DNA from: Seramator thermalis | GTDB taxonomy: Bacteria; Bacteroidota; Bacteroidia; Bacteroidales; Dysgonomonadaceae | Length of the DNA: 64,000 bases | Reading direction: 5' to 3' | Assembly (NCBI RefSeq): GCF_004138125.1 | Contig: NZ_RXHS01000001.1 | Location: 372,001 to 436,000, forward strand | Part shown: positions 16,215 to 23,371 of the stretch, in pieces | Numbering within the stretch: the stretch's first letter is position 1 | Layout of the letters: every line of letters begins with the position of its first letter | The notes under the pieces: generated by a model | Databases searched by the model: none | The model's input: only the letters and a program-made list of their open reading frames with translations | Told to the model about the DNA's origin: nothing | Position numbers and translations under genes: made by a program

Positions 16215-17327
16215 TTAAATAAGCAGCGACAGCGGATTCTCCATCGAAGCTTTCAGATCGGCCATAAACTTGGCACCTGTCAGCCCGTCGATGATGCGAT
16301 GATCGCAGGTGAGGCTCATTTTCATAATCGGGCGGATTTTCGGTTCGCCATTGTATGCTACCAGTGTGTCTTTTGTAGCAGCCACACTCAAAATGGCCGC
16401 ATTGGGCATATTGATGATCGCCGTAAAGTTATCCACGCCATACATGCCCAGATTGCTGATCGTAAACGTGCTTCCCGATTGTTCGTCGGGCAGCAGTTTC
16501 TTCGAAAAAGTGCGTTCGGTAAGGTCTTTGATAGCTACGACAAATTCGCTCAGCGACATTTTTTCTGCATTCTTTACCACCGGAACCAGCAACCCCTCGT
16601 CCATACCCACCGCTATTCCCAAATTCACGTAGTTGTGAAAGGTAATTTCGGTTGCTTCCTTGTTGAGGCTGGCATTGATGAATTTGTGCTTCAACAATGT
16701 TCTCACCACCGACATCGAAATCAAATCGGTAACGGTCAGTTTCTTCCCCGTTTTCTCCCTGATCGGATCGAGCAGTTTCGCACGCAGGGCAAGCATTTCG
16801 GTCATATCCACTTCCCATGTCTGCGTAAACGTGGGCGCCGAATAAAAGCTCTCGGTCATGCGTTTGGATATGATTTTGCGCATCTGGCTCAATGCAACTG
16901 TTTCGGTTTCGCCTGCCGGTTGCGATTGTGTCGCCACAGAAGTAGAAGGCTCTGCTGACTGTTGAGTCGTGTTTTGCGTTTTCGCTGTTGCCTGCGATGG
17001 AGCTTTCGGTGTCGAAAGTTCTGCAAAATAATCGCTGGTCAATCGTGCTTTGAGTTCGGGATCGGAAATGAGCTTTATCACATCATCTTTCATGATTTTG
17101 CCGTTGCGTCCGCTTCCTCTGATTCCTTTCAACGATATTTGATTGTCTTCGGCAATTCGCTTGGCCAAAGGCGAAATGTGGATTTTGTCCTCAAAGTTGA
17201 ATCCTGCCACATCATCGCGATGAATGCGCCCTTTGTAGCCGGTTCCGATAACATTCGACAAATCGACGCCCAATCGCCTTGCCAAAGCTCTTGCCGCCGG
17301 AGTTGCCCGTAATTTCGTTTCTTCCAT
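16215..17327 (-). CDS. 2-oxoacid dehydrogenase acyltransferase (E2) without lipoyl domain
   Basis: Transfers the acyl group from lipoamide to CoA and forms the complex core. The 370 residues begin directly with a peripheral-subunit-binding domain (RATPAARALARRLGVD, about 5-40), followed by a second one (ISPLAKRIAEDNQISLKG, about 50-88), an Ala/Thr/Gln-rich linker (105-145) and the catalytic domain (145-370) with the His motif DHRIIDG. The N-terminal lipoyl domain found in nearly all E2 proteins is absent. ATG 17325-17327 is chosen; a TTG at 17345 abutting the upstream stop adds six residues only and does not restore the domain. Substrate most likely pyruvate. Confidence 0.9.
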   Translation of the reverse strand: MEETKLRATPAARALARRLGVDLSNVIGTGYKGRIHRDDVAGFNFEDKIHISPLAKRIAEDNQISLKGIRGSGRNGKIMKDDVIKLISDPELKARLTSDYFAELSTPKAPSQATAKTQNTTQQSAEPSTSVATQSQPAGETETVALSQMRKIISKRMTESFYSAPTFTQTWEVDMTEMLALRAKLLDPIREKTGKKLTVTDLISMSVVRTLLKHKFINASLNKEATEITFHNYVNLGIAVGMDEGLLVPVVKNAEKMSLSEFVVAIKDLTERTFSKKLLPDEQSGSTFTISNLGMYGVDNFTAIINMPNAAILSVAATKDTLVAYNGEPKIRPIMKMSLTCDHRIIDGLTGAKFMADLKASMENPLSLLI

Positions 17328-17345
17328 CGATATGTACAATTTCAA

Positions 17346-18347
17346 TTATCGTTTGTTTACCAGTTTGAGAATATATTTCTTAATTCTTTCCACGCTCGGA
17401 ACCATAGCCGTTTCCAACAGGTGATTGTATGGCGTAGGAATATCGTCGGCAGCCAGTCTCAGAATGGGACTGTCGAGATAATCGAAAGCATCGCTTTCGG
17501 CAATCATGGCAGCCACTTCGCCGATAAATCCGCCGGTTTTGTGGGCATCGTTCACCAAAAGCACGCGACCGGTTTTCTTCACCGATTCGAGAACGGTTTC
17601 CTTGTCGAGGGGAGCCAGCGTTCGCAAGTCCACCACCTCTACGTGCACTCCGTCCGATTCGGCCAGTTCGTCCGCGGCTTTCAGCACTCGTTCGAGCATT
17701 CTGCCGTAAGTTACCACCGTCACGTCGTTGCCTTCGCGCTTAATTTCGGCTTTGCCGAGCGGCAACACAAAATCGGGATCGAGCGGCACCTCGCCTTTCA
17801 TGTTGTATTGTGCTTTATATTCGAGGAAAATAACCGGGTTATTGTCGCGGATGGCTGCTTTCAGAAGTCCTTTGACATCGGCAGGCGTACCGGGAGCCAC
17901 CACTTTGAGTCCGGGAATGTGCGTGAACCACGCTTCGAGCGATTGCGAGTGTTGTGCGGCCGAACCGACTCCCGATCCTGCAGCGCAGCGAAACACAACC
18001 GGTATCTGACCCTTACCGCCGAACATATATCGCGTTTTGGCCGCCTGGTTGACGATGTTGTCCATCATGTAAACGATGAAATCCATAAACGTTACGTCCA
18101 CTATAGGGCGCATCCCGGTCATGGCAGCGCCGATGGCACATCCCGAAATGGCGTTTTCGGAAATTGGCGTATCGCGCACGCGTTCTTTCCCGAATTCTTC
18201 GAGCATTCCTACCGATGTTCCGAAATCTCCGCCGAATATTCCGACGTCTTCACCCATTAGAAATACGTTTTCGTCGCGACGCATTTCTTCGGACATGGCC
18301 ATAATAACTGCGTCTCTGACAGACATTAATTTGGTTTCGTTTTCCAT
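17346..18347 (-). CDS. pdhB: Pyruvate dehydrogenase-type E1 component, beta subunit
   Basis: Forms the alpha2beta2 TPP-dependent decarboxylase with the product of the gene upstream. The 333 residues contain [19 protein letters not shown] near residue 30, the conserved region [19 protein letters not shown] with the E1b glutamate that touches the TPP aminopyrimidine, and a C-terminal transketolase domain ([20 protein letters not shown]). Stop and next start are nearly adjacent, implying co-translation with E2. Assignment to pyruvate rather than acetoin or a branched-chain oxoacid is inferred from general similarity to acetoin/pyruvate-type E1b proteins. Confidence 0.9.
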   Translation of the reverse strand: MENETKLMSVRDAVIMAMSEEMRRDENVFLMGEDVGIFGGDFGTSVGMLEEFGKERVRDTPISENAISGCAIGAAMTGMRPIVDVTFMDFIVYMMDNIVNQAAKTRYMFGGKGQIPVVFRCAAGSGVGSAAQHSQSLEAWFTHIPGLKVVAPGTPADVKGLLKAAIRDNNPVIFLEYKAQYNMKGEVPLDPDFVLPLGKAEIKREGNDVTVVTYGRMLERVLKAADELAESDGVHVEVVDLRTLAPLDKETVLESVKKTGRVLLVNDAHKTGGFIGEVAAMIAESDAFDYLDSPILRLAADDIPTPYNHLLETAMVPSVERIKKYILKLVNKR

Positions 18348-18418
18348 TTATGTTGTTGTGATTTTTTTTGATTTAGCTGTGATTGATAATAATTCGCATG
18401 AGTGGAAAATTGGCTCCG

Positions 18419-19432
18419 TTATGGTGCGAAGATATCTTCGAAAGCCGATTCAAGAGAAGGCTCCGGACTGCTGAAAGCAAACTGTACGGCTTCTTCAACT
18501 GCTTCTTTCGAAGCCTTGTCCAAATCGTCAAGTTCTTTTTGAGTTGCGATTTTGTTATCGATCAAATATTTCGAGAATTTGAGGATAGGATCTTTTTTCT
18601 TCCACGCATCAATTTCCTCTTTCGTCCGATATTTTCCCGGATCGGAAGTGGAGTGTCCGTACCACCGGTAGGTGAGGCTTTCTACCAGTACAGGACCGTT
18701 TCCTTCGCGAACATACGCTACCACGTCGCGGAATCTGTCGTAAACGTCCATTACGTTGTTGCCGTCTTCGATCAGATAGCCCGGAATCCCGTACGAAGCA
18801 GCCCGACGATAATTGTAATCGATATTGATTACACTCTTGATCGGCGTACTTATTCCGTACATATTGTTGATGGAATAGAAAATGACCGGAAGTTTCCAGA
18901 TGGAAGCAAGATTGAGGGTCTCGTGAAATGTGCCCTCGTTAACGGCGCCATCACCAAAAAAACAAATTACTATTTTTCCGGTTTTTTTCATTTGTTGTGT
19001 TAGGGCTGCACCAATAGCCATTCCCATGCCACCTCCTACAATGCCGTTAGCACCAAGATTTCCCTTATCGAGATCGGCAATGTGCATCGATCCCCCTTTA
19101 CCTTTGCACGTGCCGGTGGCACGTCCTAAAATTTCGGCCATCATCTCGTTCAGGTCGATCCCCATCGCAATGGTTTGACCATGCCCGCGGTGGTTGGAGG
19201 TAATCAGATCGCCTTCGCCGATAGCGGCAATAGCGCCAACGCTTGCCGCTTCTTCGCCTACCGAAAAATGCGTCATACCGGGAACTTTTCCTCTCTTCAC
19301 AAGCTCGTTCACCTTGTTATCGAAATTTCGAATATCCAACATCTGCCGATGCATGGTAAGGAATTCGTCTTTCGAAAGAGCTTGTTTAATTGTGTCTGTT
19401 GTCTTGGTGGATTCTTTGGATTTTGAAGCCAT
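18419..19432 (-). CDS. pdhA: Pyruvate dehydrogenase-type E1 component, alpha subunit
   Basis: TPP-binding subunit of the E1 decarboxylase. The 337 residues begin MASKSKESTKTTDTIKQA and show the TPP/Mg motif as GDGAVNEGTFHETLN followed by LPVIFYSINN, the HRGHGQTIAMG loop and YRWYGHSTSDPGKYR. An upstream TTG adds eight residues but the ATG at 19430-19432 is the better start. First gene of the four-gene operon, with 71 bp to E1b. The enzyme needs TPP, and the gene for its kinase (thiN) reads away from the same intergenic region. Confidence 0.92.
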   Translation of the reverse strand: MASKSKESTKTTDTIKQALSKDEFLTMHRQMLDIRNFDNKVNELVKRGKVPGMTHFSVGEEAASVGAIAAIGEGDLITSNHRGHGQTIAMGIDLNEMMAEILGRATGTCKGKGGSMHIADLDKGNLGANGIVGGGMGMAIGAALTQQMKKTGKIVICFFGDGAVNEGTFHETLNLASIWKLPVIFYSINNMYGISTPIKSVINIDYNYRRAASYGIPGYLIEDGNNVMDVYDRFRDVVAYVREGNGPVLVESLTYRWYGHSTSDPGKYRTKEEIDAWKKKDPILKFSKYLIDNKIATQKELDDLDKASKEAVEEAVQFAFSSPEPSLESAFEDIFAP

Positions 19433-19705
19433 AATTTTTTGCTGTGATTTTATCAATTATTTCAAGTTCTATTTTCTTATAGACAAAGTAACGCTTGAGC
19501 GTACCATATTGTTTAACATACCGTTTTTTTTATCGGCATTTTCATAAGCAGCTTGCTCATAAGTCACTTTATAAAATTTTTTACGGAATTTTATTTAGAA
19601 CCGTTTTACATAATTTTTCAGACAGAAAAACAAATCAGATTATTTTTTGTTCGTAACAAAAATGTTTTTTTTCTTCGACAAGCGTTCCATGCAAATACAA
19701 ATGTG

Positions 19706-19713
19706 TAATTTTG
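19706..19713 (+). promoter_or_regulatory. -7 element before thiN in the 305-bp pdhA/thiN intergenic region
   Basis: TAATTTTG matches TAnnTTTG, 25 bp before the thiN ATG. The rest of the gap (19433-19737) is AT-rich, must hold the divergent pdhA promoter, and contains a near-match TTACTTTG on the minus strand at 19491-19484. No gene, riboswitch or other repeat was found in it. Confidence 0.45.
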
Positions 19714-19737
19714 ATCCGATCAATACAAAGTGTTAGA

Positions 19738-20358
19738 ATGACTAAAAAACCAACATCCGCAGTTGTTGTGGCTAACGGGCAATTCCCCACCCATCCGATT
19801 CCGTTATTGGCTCTACGCGAGGCAAAATATATCGTATGCTGCGACGGAGCTGCCAATGCATTCATTTCCAATATCGGAATTCCGGATGCGATAGTTGGCG
19901 ACTGCGATTCCATTTCGCCGGAAAACAAAATCCGTTTCGAAGATCGGATATATCCCGATCCCGATCAATATACCAACGATTTGACAAAGGCCGTCAACTT
20001 TTGCATCAGTCGAGGAATAAAGGATATCACTATCGTTGGTGCCACAGGCAAACGCGAAGATCATACCTTGGGCAATATTTCGCTTTTAGCCGAATATCGG
20101 TTGAAAGTGAGGGTAACCATGATTACCGATTACGGCCGCTTTACCCCTATCCACGGCGAAACTACGTTCGAGAGCAAAGCAGGGCAACAAGTTTCGGTAT
20201 TCTGTATCGATTCCAATCCAATAACTCTGACAGGGCTGAAATATCCACTCGAAAACGCACTACTCACCAATTGGTGGCAAGGCACACTCAACGAATCGCT
20301 TGGCCGAGAATTTACCGTCAGTACGCAGGGAAGAGTGATTGTTTTTCAGGCATTTTAA
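19738..20358 (+). CDS. thiN: Thiamine pyrophosphokinase
   Basis: Phosphorylates thiamine with ATP to TPP, trapping imported thiamine. The 206 residues hold the family motifs CCDGAANAF, IVGDCDSISPEN (metal and ATP-binding aspartates), PDQYTNDLTKA and VGATGKREDHTLGN, plus a C-terminal thiamine-binding beta domain. The ATG at 19738-19740 is chosen over an upstream TTG (19711). The gene overlaps recO tail to tail by 4 bp. In many Bacteroidota it follows pnuT directly; here the dehydrogenase operon and the hairpin array lie between. Confidence 0.93.
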   Translation: MTKKPTSAVVVANGQFPTHPIPLLALREAKYIVCCDGAANAFISNIGIPDAIVGDCDSISPENKIRFEDRIYPDPDQYTNDLTKAVNFCISRGIKDITIVGATGKREDHTLGNISLLAEYRLKVRVTMITDYGRFTPIHGETTFESKAGQQVSVFCIDSNPITLTGLKYPLENALLTNWWQGTLNESLGREFTVSTQGRVIVFQAF

Positions 20359-21077
20359 AATAATTCGCGCAACACATCAAGCGATTTGAGGGGTGGAAAA
20401 TCGAAAACATGCAACCGATAATATTCGAGCAGGTAATCGATAATCAAGTTGCGATTGGCTTTCGACAAGCGGAACAAATTCATGTTTCGAAAACTCATTC
20501 TTTTCAGCTTTTCGAGATATGCAGTCTCTTCCGGCGAAAGAAAATGTCGATGAAAAGGTTTCAAATCCACATATTCGGCATTCATCAAATCGAAGCAGCA
20601 ATTTTGTCGATAGTGTTCCAAATTGGGCATAATACCCAGATAACGCGTCAATTGAAGCAGAAAGGCAATGTGGAAATTGGCTATGCCTGAATCGGTATTT
20701 TCGAGCACCTCGACAGAATGTTCGAGAAAAGCGAATAAAGGCCTGTTTTCTTGCGTTTCGCGCAATATTTTATCCAGAAATTCCGAAAGGAAGAAAATCA
20801 CCGAGATTTTACCCAAATCGGAATTGAGTGCCTTCAACGAAAATGTTCGTTCCACATCTTTCAGCCGCTGAATTTCGCGCAACGGAAGGTGCTCCACATC
20901 CATTTCCAATATCGAAAACGGAAAGAACAGAGACGGCTTCACTTTTGCTTTTTTGCCGGCTTTTTGGGGCAGCAGATATGAAATTCGTCCGAAATCGAGC
21001 GTAAAAACATGAACCACCGAAAAAGCATCGCTATATGGCGAAATGCCCAACACCACACCACGTGTTTTATGCTGCAT
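20355..21077 (-). CDS. recO: DNA repair protein RecO
   Basis: Loads RecA with RecR at single-strand gaps in the RecFOR pathway. The 240 residues begin QHKTRGVVLGISPYSDAFSV, the N-terminal OB fold typical of RecO, followed by RISYLLPQKAGKKAKVKPSL and a helical C-terminal domain. The C-terminal zinc-finger cysteines found in many RecO proteins are not evident (one CC in QNCCFDL only), as is usual in Bacteroidota. ATG 21075-21077 is used rather than the longer upstream frame, which would extend into the rplS terminator region. Confidence 0.88.
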   Translation of the reverse strand: MQHKTRGVVLGISPYSDAFSVVHVFTLDFGRISYLLPQKAGKKAKVKPSLFFPFSILEMDVEHLPLREIQRLKDVERTFSLKALNSDLGKISVIFFLSEFLDKILRETQENRPLFAFLEHSVEVLENTDSGIANFHIAFLLQLTRYLGIMPNLEHYRQNCCFDLMNAEYVDLKPFHRHFLSPEETAYLEKLKRMSFRNMNLFRLSKANRNLIIDYLLEYYRLHVFDFPPLKSLDVLRELF

Positions 21078-21114
21078 ATCTTTTTCGAAAAATAATCTTC
21101 GGCAAATATACGAC

Positions 21115-21142
21115 AAACGCCCCAATTTGCATTGGAGCGTTT
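21115..21142 (-). terminator. Stem-loop between rplS and recO
   Basis: AAACGC-c-CCAAT (21115-21126) pairs with ATTGG-a-GCGTTT (21131-21142) around a TTGC loop with one mismatch. On the minus strand it follows rplS by 25 bp; the T tract is only three bases, so it may be a partial terminator. Confidence 0.5.
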
Positions 21143-21166
21143 ATGAAGCGATTGTATATTTTTCGA

Positions 21167-21517
21167 TTAATACATTTTCTTTTTGATGCGGGCAGCTTTC
21201 CCACGCAAGTTGCGGAGGTAATAAAGTTTGGTACGACGAACCTTACCTTCACTGTTGAGAACAATATTTTCAATGAAAGGAGAATTCATGGGAAAGATAC
21301 GTTCAACGCCGATATTATCCGACATTTTGCGAACGGTAAATCGTTTGTTGTCGCCATGCCCCGAGATTCGGATCACAACACCGCGATATTGCTGAATACG
21401 TTCCTTGTTCCCTTCGACGATGCGATAGGCAACCGTCACCGTATCTCCACTTTTGAATTTTGGGAACTCCTTTTTAGTCCCGGCAAAAGACTCTTCTGCT
21501 ATTTTTATTAAATCCAT
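21167..21517 (-). CDS. rplS: 50S ribosomal protein L19
   Basis: Ribosomal protein at the 30S-50S interface. The 116 residues match L19 along their length: [34 protein letters not shown], a [17 protein letters not shown] segment and the C-terminal [20 protein letters not shown]. Length is standard. It has a complete Bacteroidota promoter about 80 bp upstream and a stem-loop downstream, so it is probably transcribed on its own, with some read-through into recO. Confidence 0.98.
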   Translation of the reverse strand: MDLIKIAEESFAGTKKEFPKFKSGDTVTVAYRIVEGNKERIQQYRGVVIRISGHGDNKRFTVRKMSDNIGVERIFPMNSPFIENIVLNSEGKVRRTKLYYLRNLRGKAARIKKKMY

Positions 21518-21602
21518 GTTTTGTAAAGCTTTATGTTAATAATTAACGAAAAAAGAACGCAATATAACGGCATTTCCCGACAGAGATTGCGCAAAGCGGT
21601 TG

Positions 21603-21632
21603 CAAAGATAGTAATAAATCTTTAATCCACAA
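21603..21632 (-). promoter_or_regulatory. Complete Bacteroidota promoter of rplS
   Basis: On the minus strand TTG (21632-21630), a 19-nt spacer and TATCTTTG (21610-21603), matching both consensus halves. The predicted start leaves a leader of about 80 nt. Confidence 0.65.
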
Positions 21633-21770
21633 CGAGAAATATCTTTTTATGTGCATTTTTTCGTTTTTATACCTTTCGATGACGGAAAAATACGTATTTT
21701 TGACACGCTCAAAGGTTATTCATCACACAGAAAATCGCCTTAATATAAAAAAGAGATAAACCATCAAAAA

Positions 21771-22526
21771 ATGATATTCAAGAAGTTACTCTATCTATTC
21801 ACGCTCGGATTGCTGCTCGTTTCGTGCAAACCGTCATATATGATCACCCACGTCGAAAATTCTGTTGTAAAGATTGACAGCACTTTTGATGCATACCCGC
21901 AACCCCAAATGCATGAACTGGTAAAAAAATACAAAACTCTGCTCGACAAAGAGATGAATCAGGTAATCGGAACTTCGACACAATTCATGGACTACGGCAT
22001 TCCTGAAAGTCTGCTCACCAATTTCACCTCCGATGTCATGAAAGCCTATGGAGACGAACATTTGCCGGCAGGTGCAGATATTGCCGTGATGAACGTTCAC
22101 GGACACAGAGCAACGATGCCAAAAGGGGAAATCACCATCGGCAATCTCTATGAAATTTATTCCTTTGACAACACCATCGTCTTTCTCGATCTGAAAGGCT
22201 CCGATTTGAACGATATTTTCAGAGCTTATGCCGGCATGGGAGGCGGAGGAATATCATCGAACGTAAAACTGGTCATCGAGAACAAAAAGGTGAAAAGTGT
22301 TTCCATTAACGGGAAGCTCATCGACGATAACAAAATCTATCATATCGTTACGTTGGACTACCTGGCCGACGGTAATAACGGAATGTCGGCTTTTAAAAAT
22401 GCCGTGAAGTTGACCGATACCGGCATTACGCTTCGCGACATTATGATTGATTACGTTCGCGAACAAACCCGTCAGGGAAAAGAAATAACGTCGCAACTCG
22501 ACGGTAGAATTACTGTACTCAACTAA
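21771..22526 (+). CDS. 5'-nucleotidase C-terminal-domain lipoprotein
   Basis: The 251 residues start with a lipoprotein signal (FTLGLLLVSCKPS, cysteine 21), then the substrate-binding C-terminal domain of 5'-nucleotidases (about 60-250: NFTSDVMKAY, DIAVMNVHGHRATMPKGEIT, NLYEIYSFDNTIVFLDLKG, and DYLADGNNGM). The metallophosphatase domain that normally precedes it is encoded by the next gene, so the enzyme is split, with the halves in reversed order. Together they should hydrolyse nucleotides or nucleotide sugars in the periplasm. First gene of an operon with spacings of 11, -4 and 14 bp. Confidence 0.88.
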   Translation: MIFKKLLYLFTLGLLLVSCKPSYMITHVENSVVKIDSTFDAYPQPQMHELVKKYKTLLDKEMNQVIGTSTQFMDYGIPESLLTNFTSDVMKAYGDEHLPAGADIAVMNVHGHRATMPKGEITIGNLYEIYSFDNTIVFLDLKGSDLNDIFRAYAGMGGGGISSNVKLVIENKKVKSVSINGKLIDDNKIYHIVTLDYLADGNNGMSAFKNAVKLTDTGITLRDIMIDYVREQTRQGKEITSQLDGRITVLN

Positions 22527-22537
22527 TTTATGGCGAA

Positions 22538-23371
22538 ATGAAAACCTCATACAATCATCTTCTGTTAATTATTTTCCTGTCCTTCAGTGTTGGGATATGG
22601 GGACAGGTGAAACTTGTGATATTACACACCAACGATACCCACAGTCGCATCGAACCGGTACCGGCAACCGATAGTCGCAATGCCAATTTGGGCGGAGCAG
22701 AACGTCGTGCTGCCTATTTTGATTCGGTGCGAAAAGACAACAAAGATGTCCTGATTCTCGATTCGGGCGATTTTCTGCAAGGTACACCCTACTTCAATAT
22801 GTTCAAAGGCGAGGTTGAGACCGAGGTCATGAACTTATTGAGATACGATGCGACCACGCTCGGGAATCACGAATTTGATTATGGATTAAACACGATCGCC
22901 AGCGTAGCACGCAGGGCAAAATTCCCCATCGTATGTACCAATTACGATTTCATCGGAACACCTGTCGAAGGTTTGACCAAGCCCTATATCATTCTGAAAA
23001 AAGGAGGAGTCAGAATTGGCATTATTGGAATTGGCATTCAACCCAAAGGACTAATTGCGTCCGCGAATTATGAGGGAATGCAGTTTCTCTCGCCCATTCC
23101 TACAGCCAATCAATATGCGACTATGTTGAAAAAAGAAAAAAAATGTGATATTGTGATCTGTCTTTCTCATCTCGGATACACCGACGATATCAATTTGGCT
23201 GAAAATTCACACAACATCGACTTCATTTTGGGCGGACATAGCCACACCTTTATGAAGGAAGCTAAAACATTGAAAAACGCGGACGGAAAAGATATAGTGA
23301 TATTTCAGAATGGCGACCGAGGAATGTATATCGGCCGTTTGGATGTGGAATTGGAGAAGACAAAAAAATGA
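22538..23371 (+). CDS. 5'-nucleotidase N-terminal metallophosphatase domain protein
   Basis: The 277 residues have a signal peptide (LLLIIFLSFSVGIWG) and the calcineurin-like metal motifs in order: ILHTNDTHSRIEP, LILDSGDFLQGTP, TTLGNHEFDYG, CDIVICLSHLG and FILGGHSHTF. These bind the two catalytic metals. The substrate-binding domain is missing from this protein and is supplied by the gene upstream. The stop overlaps the next start by 4 bp. Likely periplasmic, working with the upstream lipoprotein in nucleotide salvage. Confidence 0.9.
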   Translation: MKTSYNHLLLIIFLSFSVGIWGQVKLVILHTNDTHSRIEPVPATDSRNANLGGAERRAAYFDSVRKDNKDVLILDSGDFLQGTPYFNMFKGEVETEVMNLLRYDATTLGNHEFDYGLNTIASVARRAKFPIVCTNYDFIGTPVEGLTKPYIILKKGGVRIGIIGIGIQPKGLIASANYEGMQFLSPIPTANQYATMLKKEKKCDIVICLSHLGYTDDINLAENSHNIDFILGGHSHTFMKEAKTLKNADGKDIVIFQNGDRGMYIGRLDVELEKTKK

